Shown: one piece after another, positions 59,264 through 64,000 of the stretch | Position numbering within the stretch: position 1 is the first letter of the stretch | Layout: every line of letters begins with the position of its first letter | From: Massilia sp. BJB1822 | GTDB lineage: Bacteria; Pseudomonadota; Gammaproteobacteria; Burkholderiales; Burkholderiaceae_D | NCBI RefSeq assembly: GCF_013369485.1 | Contig: NZ_JABWEB010000001.1 | Location: forward strand, 186,001 to 250,000 | Reading direction: 5' to 3' | DNA: 64,000 nt | The notes under the pieces: model-generated | Seen by the model: the letters and a program-made list of their open reading frames with translations, nothing else | The model's database searches: none | Told to the model about the DNA's origin: nothing | Made by a program: the position numbers and the translations under genes

Positions 59264-60448
59264 ATGCTCCATCTCCCAGGCCTGACTTTTGACCACGGCG
59301 AGGATATCGCCGCCCTGCGCGAAGCGGTGCAGCAGTTCGCCGCCGCCGAAATCGCCCCGCGCGCCGCCGAGATCGACCGCAGCGACCAGTTCCCGATGGA
59401 CCTGTGGCGCAAGATGGGCGAGCTGGGCTTGCTCGGCATCACCGTCGGCGAAGAGTATGGCGGCGCAAATATGGGGTATCTGGCCCACATCATCGCGATG
59501 GAAGAGATTTCGCGCGCCTCGGCCTCGGTCGGCCTGTCCTATGGCGCCCACTCGAATCTGTGCGTGAACCAGATCAAGCGCAACGGCACCGAAGAGCAGA
59601 AGAAAAAATATCTGCCCAAGCTGATCTCGGGCGAACACATCGGCGCGCTCGCCATGTCCGAGCCGAACGCCGGTTCCGACGTGGTCAGCATGAAGCTGCG
59701 CGCCGACTTCAAGGGCGACCGCTGGGTGCTGAACGGCACCAAGATGTGGATCACCAACGGCCCCGACGCCGACACCCTGGTGGTGTACGCCAAGAGCGAC
59801 CTGGAAGCCGGCCCGCGCGGCATGACCGCCTTCCTCATCGAAAAAGGCTTCAAGGGCTTCTCCATCGCGCAAAAGCTCGACAAGCTGGGCATGCGCGGCT
59901 CCCATACGGGCGAGCTGGTGTTCGAGGATTGCGAAGTGCCGGCCGAGAACGTGCTGGGCGGCCTGGGCAAGGGCGTGAATGTGCTGATGTCGGGCCTGGA
60001 CTTCGAGCGCACCGTGCTGTCCGGCGGCCCGCTGGGCATCATGCAAGCCTGTATGGATGCCGTCGTGCCCTATATTCATGACCGCAAGCAGTTCGGCCAG
60101 CCCATCGGCGAGTTCCAGCTGATGCAGGGTAAGATTGCGGATATGTATTCGACCATGATGGCTTGCAAAGCCTACGTCTACGCCGTGGGCCAGGCTTGCG
60201 ACCGGGCGACGACACCGGAACAGGTGCGGGCGCTGCGCAAGGATGCGGCCGGCGCAATTCTGTATAGTGCTGAGAAGGCCACCTGGATGGCCGGCGAGGC
60301 GATCCAGACCCTGGGCGGCAACGGCTATATCAATGAATATCCGGTCGGCCGTCTGTGGCGCGATGCCAAGCTGTATGAAATCGGCGCCGGTACCAGCGAG
60401 ATCCGCCGCATGCTGATCGGCCGCGAACTGTTCGCGGAAACGAAGTAA
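59264..60448 (+). CDS. liuA: Isovaleryl-CoA dehydrogenase
   Basis: A 394-residue acyl-CoA dehydrogenase: [33 protein letters not shown] and [18 protein letters not shown]. The catalytic Glu typical of isovaleryl-CoA dehydrogenases is in [14 protein letters not shown] (about residue 248), rather than at the C-terminal position of other members. FAD-dependent; the third step of leucine breakdown. It is preceded by GAGGAT and a LiuR-like operator. Confidence 0.9.
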   Translation: MLHLPGLTFDHGEDIAALREAVQQFAAAEIAPRAAEIDRSDQFPMDLWRKMGELGLLGITVGEEYGGANMGYLAHIIAMEEISRASASVGLSYGAHSNLCVNQIKRNGTEEQKKKYLPKLISGEHIGALAMSEPNAGSDVVSMKLRADFKGDRWVLNGTKMWITNGPDADTLVVYAKSDLEAGPRGMTAFLIEKGFKGFSIAQKLDKLGMRGSHTGELVFEDCEVPAENVLGGLGKGVNVLMSGLDFERTVLSGGPLGIMQACMDAVVPYIHDRKQFGQPIGEFQLMQGKIADMYSTMMACKAYVYAVGQACDRATTPEQVRALRKDAAGAILYSAEKATWMAGEAIQTLGGNGYINEYPVGRLWRDAKLYEIGAGTSEIRRMLIGRELFAETK

Positions 60449-60485
60449 GCGCGGCTGCGGGGAACCGGCAGAGGCACTACATTCG

Positions 60486-62324
60486 ATGAGAAAGAGTATG
60501 AGCCAGGCTGCGTTCCCCAAACTGCTGTCTTCCCAGATCGCCTTCGATATCGCGCGCACCATCCGCGAAGGCTTCGACAAGCATTACCGCCTGTTCCGCC
60601 AGACCAGCCAGGCCGCCAAGCAGCATTTCGAGCGCGGCGACTGGGCGGTGGCGCAGCAGGCCGCGCGCGAGCGTATCGGCTTTTACGATAAGCGCGTGCA
60701 GGAATGCGTGCAAATGCTGGAGGACGAGTACGATTCGGCCGAGCTGACCGACGAGGTCTGGCGCGAATGCAAGCTGCACTATATCGGCATGCTGTCCGAT
60801 CACAAGCAGCCCGAGCTGGCCGAAACCTTCTTCAACTCGGTGTGCTGCAATATCCTGCACCGCAGCTACTTCCATAACGAATTCATCTTCGTGCGGCCGG
60901 TGGTGTCCACCGAATACATCGAGACCGAGGAGCTGGCGCCCACTTACCGCGTCTACTACCCGTCCAACGATGGCATGCACTTCATGTTGAAGCGCATCAT
61001 CACCAATTTCCAGCTCAATGCCAAGTTCGCCAACCTGGACCGCGACGTCGACCAGGTCGAAGCGCGCTTGAACCAGGTCTTCGGCCAGGCCCAGCTGGAA
61101 CCCAATGCCCAGGTGCAGGTGCTGTCCAGCCTGTTCTTCCGCAACAAGGGCGCCTACATCGTCGGCAAGGCCATCAACGGCAACCGCGAATTCCCCTTTG
61201 TCGTGCCGATCCTGCACAACCGCGCCGGGCAGCTGGTACTCGACACCGTGCTGTTCGACCTGGAACAGATCGTCATCCTGTTCTCGTTCACGCGCGCCTA
61301 CTTCCTGGTGGACATGGAAGTGCCCTCGGCCTATGTGCAGTTCCTGCGCAGCCTGCTGCCGCGCAAGCCGCGCAGCGAGATCTACACCATCCTCGGCCTG
61401 CAAAAACAGGGCAAGACCCTGTTCTACCGCGACTACCTGCAGCATTTGAAGCATTCCTCCGACCTGTTCGAGATCGCGCCCGGCATCCGCGGCCTGGTGA
61501 TGCTGGTGTTCGCCCTGCCCTCCTTCCCCTATGTGTTCAAGGTGATCAAGGATTTCTATCCGCCGCCGAAGGAAACCTCGCGCGCCCAGATCAAGGAAAA
61601 GTATCTGCTGGTGAAGAACCACGACCGCGTGGGCCGCATGGCCGACACGCTCGAATATTCCGACGTGGCCTTCCCGCGCACCCGCTTCGCCGAAGAGCTG
61701 GTGGCCGAGCTCAAGCAGTTCGCGCCCTCGCTGATTGAAGAGGAAGAAGAGCAGATCGTCATTAAGCACCTGTATATCGAACGGCGCATGGTGCCGCTGA
61801 ATATCTGGCTGACCCAGGCCGAGCAGGCCGGCGACGAGGCCGCCATCGAACATGGCGTGCTGGAGTACGGCAACGCCATCAAGGACCTGGTGGCGGCGAA
61901 TATCTTCCCCGGCGATATGCTGTACAAGAATTTCGGCGTCACCCGTCATAAGCGCGTCGTATTTTATGACTATGATGAAATCGAATACATCACCGACTGC
62001 GTCTTCCGTCATATTCCGCAGCCGCGCAACGAGGAGGACGAAATGGCCTCCGAACCCTGGTATCCCGTGGGACGCCACGACGTGTTTCCCGAGCAGTTCG
62101 GCAAATTCCTGCTGGGGAACACGCACATCCGCAAGTATTTCCTGAAACACCATGCCGACCTGCTGACGCAAGCCTGGTGGCAAGCGCACAAGGAACGCAT
62201 CGAAGCCGGCATTATCGAGGATGTCTTCCCCTATCCTCAGCACGTCCGTTTCTGCAATCAAACTTCCGCACAAACCCTGGCGCCAGTGACGCCACCACTT
62301 TTGGAGACTGTTGAAAATGAATGA
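60486..62324 (+). CDS. aceK: Isocitrate dehydrogenase kinase/phosphatase
   Basis: 612 residues. AceK signatures: [34 protein letters not shown], the kinase-like segments [23 protein letters not shown] and [26 protein letters not shown], which holds the catalytic Asp residues. AceK reversibly phosphorylates isocitrate dehydrogenase to send carbon into the glyoxylate bypass. It lies 37 nt downstream of ivd and overlaps the thiolase start by 8 nt, so it appears to be in the LiuR-controlled operon. No aceA/aceB nearby. Confidence 0.95.
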   Translation: MRKSMSQAAFPKLLSSQIAFDIARTIREGFDKHYRLFRQTSQAAKQHFERGDWAVAQQAARERIGFYDKRVQECVQMLEDEYDSAELTDEVWRECKLHYIGMLSDHKQPELAETFFNSVCCNILHRSYFHNEFIFVRPVVSTEYIETEELAPTYRVYYPSNDGMHFMLKRIITNFQLNAKFANLDRDVDQVEARLNQVFGQAQLEPNAQVQVLSSLFFRNKGAYIVGKAINGNREFPFVVPILHNRAGQLVLDTVLFDLEQIVILFSFTRAYFLVDMEVPSAYVQFLRSLLPRKPRSEIYTILGLQKQGKTLFYRDYLQHLKHSSDLFEIAPGIRGLVMLVFALPSFPYVFKVIKDFYPPPKETSRAQIKEKYLLVKNHDRVGRMADTLEYSDVAFPRTRFAEELVAELKQFAPSLIEEEEEQIVIKHLYIERRMVPLNIWLTQAEQAGDEAAIEHGVLEYGNAIKDLVAANIFPGDMLYKNFGVTRHKRVVFYDYDEIEYITDCVFRHIPQPRNEEDEMASEPWYPVGRHDVFPEQFGKFLLGNTHIRKYFLKHHADLLTQAWWQAHKERIEAGIIEDVFPYPQHVRFCNQTSAQTLAPVTPPLLETVENE

Positions 62325-63513
62325 TCCTATCGTTATCGTCGGCGCCGCGCGCACCCCGATGGGCGCCTTCCAGGGCGATTTTTCCAGCCTGAGCGCCAAT
62401 GATCTGGGCGCCGTGGCCATCAAGGCCGCCGTCGAGCGCGCCGGCGTCAAGCCGGAAGCCGTGGAACACGTTTATTTCGGCAACTGCCTGATGGCAGGCC
62501 AGGGCCAGGCGCCCGCGCGCCAAGCCCTGATCAAGGCCGGCCTGCCGACCTCGACCGGCGCCGTGACCCTGTCCAAGATGTGCGGCTCGGCCATGCAGGC
62601 GGCCATCTTCGCGCATGACACCCTGGCCGCCGGCAGCGCCGAGGTGGTGGTGGCGGGCGGCATGGAATCCATGACCAACGCGCCCTACCTGATCCCGAAA
62701 GCGCGCGGCGGCTACCGCATCGGCCACGCCATGATGTTCGACCACATGATGCTGGACGGTCTGGAAGACGCCTACAACCGCGACGAAAAAGGCGGCGGCC
62801 GCTCGATGGGCACCTTCGCCGAAGAGTGCGCCACCCAGTACAAGTTCACGCGCGAAGCGCAGGACGCGTTCGCCATCGACTCCGTCAAGCGCGCCCAGGC
62901 CGCCACGGCCGACGGCAGCTTCGCCTGGGAAATCGTGCCGGTGACCGTGTCCGGCCGCGCCGGCGAGGTGGTGATCGAGAAGGATGAAGGTCCGGGCAAG
63001 GCCAAGCTGGACAAGATCCCGGCCCTGAAGCCGGCGTTCAAGAAAGACGGCACGATCACCGCCGCCTCCTCGTCCTCGATCAACGACGGCGCCGCCGCCC
63101 TGGTGATGATGCGCGAATCGACCGCCAAGAAACTGGGCCTGACCGTGCTGGCCAAGGTGGTCGGCCACGCCACCCAGGCGCAGGCGCCGAACCTGTTCAC
63201 CACGGCCCCGGTGGGCGCGATCCAGAAACTGTTCGCCAAGAACGGCTGGAAGGCCAGCGAGGTCGACCTGTTCGAAGTGAACGAAGCGTTCGCCGCCGTG
63301 CCGATGGCCGTCATGCACGATCTGGACATCCCGCACAGCAAGATCAATATCCACGGCGGCGCCTGCGCCCTGGGCCACCCGATCGGCGCCTCCGGCGCGC
63401 GCATCATCATCACCCTGCTCGGCGCGCTGCGCAAAACCGGCGGCAAGCGCGGCGTGGCCGCCCTGTGCATCGGCGGCGGCGAGGCGACCGCGGTCGGCAT
63501 CGAACTGGCGTAA
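62317..63513 (+). CDS. Acetyl-CoA C-acetyltransferase (thiolase)
   Basis: A 398-residue thiolase II-type enzyme. Nucleophile Cys89 in [11 protein letters not shown], His in VNEAFAAVP region and [17 protein letters not shown], and the second catalytic Cys in [10 protein letters not shown]. It cleaves or makes acetoacetyl-CoA, fitting the end of leucine catabolism. The start ATG at 62317 overlaps the aceK stop; GGAG lies 11 nt upstream. Substrate chain length is not proven. Confidence 0.9.
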   Translation: MNDPIVIVGAARTPMGAFQGDFSSLSANDLGAVAIKAAVERAGVKPEAVEHVYFGNCLMAGQGQAPARQALIKAGLPTSTGAVTLSKMCGSAMQAAIFAHDTLAAGSAEVVVAGGMESMTNAPYLIPKARGGYRIGHAMMFDHMMLDGLEDAYNRDEKGGGRSMGTFAEECATQYKFTREAQDAFAIDSVKRAQAATADGSFAWEIVPVTVSGRAGEVVIEKDEGPGKAKLDKIPALKPAFKKDGTITAASSSSINDGAAALVMMRESTAKKLGLTVLAKVVGHATQAQAPNLFTTAPVGAIQKLFAKNGWKASEVDLFEVNEAFAAVPMAVMHDLDIPHSKINIHGGACALGHPIGASGARIIITLLGALRKTGGKRGVAALCIGGGEATAVGIELA

Positions 63514-63522
63514 GCTAAGCCG

Positions 63523-64000
63523 ATGGCAACCGCACTCATCATTGGCGCCTCGCGCGGCATCGGCCACGAACTGGTGCGCCAGTACCTGGCCGCGGGCTGG
63601 CGCGTGATCGCCACCGCGCGCCAGGCGCAAGACTGCGATGCGCTGGAGGCCATGGGGGCCGACACGCACGAACTCGACGTCAACAATGTGGAAGCGGTTG
63701 CCGCGCTGGGCTGGAAGCTCGACGGCGAGCATCTGGAGGTGGCCATCCTGAACGCGGGCGTATATGGCCCGCGCCACGACGGCTTCCCCACCCAGAGCGA
63801 CTTCGACCAGGTGATGCACACCAATGTGCTGGCGGCGATGCGGCTGTTGCCGATCCTGGCTCCGCTGGTGAGCTTGGCGCGCGGCAAGCTGGCCGTCCTG
63901 TCCTCGCGCATGGGTTCGCTCAGCGAGCGCAGCCATGCCAGCGGCTCGCTCTACCGCGCCAGCAAGGCCGCGCTGAACTCGGTGCTGATCGACACCGCCC
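63523..64000 (+). CDS. SDR family oxidoreductase (3' end missing)
   Basis: The first 159 residues of a short-chain dehydrogenase: nucleotide-binding IIGASRGIGHEL (glycine pattern GxxxGxG), LNAGVYGPR, the catalytic-Ser region VLSSRMGS and YRASKAALNS with the Tyr-x3-Lys pair. It starts 9 nt after the thiolase stop, as part of the same operon. The sequence stops at the window edge, so substrate and cofactor type cannot be judged. Resembles the small SDRs that act on acyl or sugar substrates of unknown kind. Confidence 0.85.
   Translation, partial: MATALIIGASRGIGHELVRQYLAAGWRVIATARQAQDCDALEAMGADTHELDVNNVEAVAALGWKLDGEHLEVAILNAGVYGPRHDGFPTQSDFDQVMHTNVLAAMRLLPILAPLVSLARGKLAVLSSRMGSLSERSHASGSLYRASKAALNSVLIDTA

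Overview
The window is a stretch of high-GC betaproteobacterial chromosome. Gene content and order point to Oxalobacteraceae (the Massilia/Duganella/Janthinobacterium group): a mla-yadGH-ibaG-murA-his-tat supercluster, gltBD, hemE-priA, PEP-CTERM proteins and a LiuR-controlled leucine-catabolism locus. This placement is inferred from content, because no rRNA gene is present. Almost everything is chromosomal core. There is no prophage, CRISPR array, tRNA or complete insertion sequence.

Layout. 1-8.1 kb: acpH (cut by the left edge), slyX, an AT-rich orphan ORF6N gene, the helicase gene rep, an SRPBCC protein, a degenerate HD-GYP protein, a lipoamide-dehydrogenase-like flavoprotein and a divergent ArgP-type regulator. 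8.1-12 kb: priA and hemE, separated by about 680 bp of AT-rich non-coding DNA that carries two copies of a three-DnaA-box module plus IHF-like sites. 12-21.2 kb: an S9 peptidase and a 1387-residue SNF2 helicase, a small membrane protein, a DUF885 protein and a coiled-coil protein.

21.2-38.3 kb: 23 collinear minus-strand genes, in transcription order mlaFEDACB (lipid asymmetry), yadGH (ABC-2 exporter), ibaG, murA, hisG-hisD-DNA methyltransferase-hisC-hisB-hisH-hisA-hisF-hisI-hisE, a HIT protein and tatABC. The orphan methyltransferase overlaps hisD by 4 nt inside the histidine operon.

38.3-53.8 kb: a palindromic repeat element and gltBD. Then comes a three-gene secreted-protein operon (PEP-CTERM protein, small post-PEP-CTERM-like protein, PA-domain metalloprotease) preceded by an excellent sigma-54 promoter match. 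It is followed by a RAYT-family transposase whose HUH motif has lost its first His, with REP-like sequences, and a minus-strand SNF2 helicase-histidine kinase-response regulator operon. 53.9-64 kb: tex, grxD, ubiX, a 60-residue protein, an XRE-type regulator, and liuR-ivd-aceK-thiolase-SDR (cut by the right edge), with LiuR-like palindromes before liuR and ivd.

How the genes fit together: the central block combines outer-membrane lipid maintenance, peptidoglycan precursor synthesis, histidine synthesis and Tat export. The liu block links leucine/isovalerate breakdown, which yields acetyl-CoA, to control of the glyoxylate branch through aceK. The main points for a second look are the DnaA/IHF locus between hemE and priA, the sigma-54-linked PEP-CTERM operon, the his-operon methyltransferase and the degenerate RAYT with its scattered repeats.
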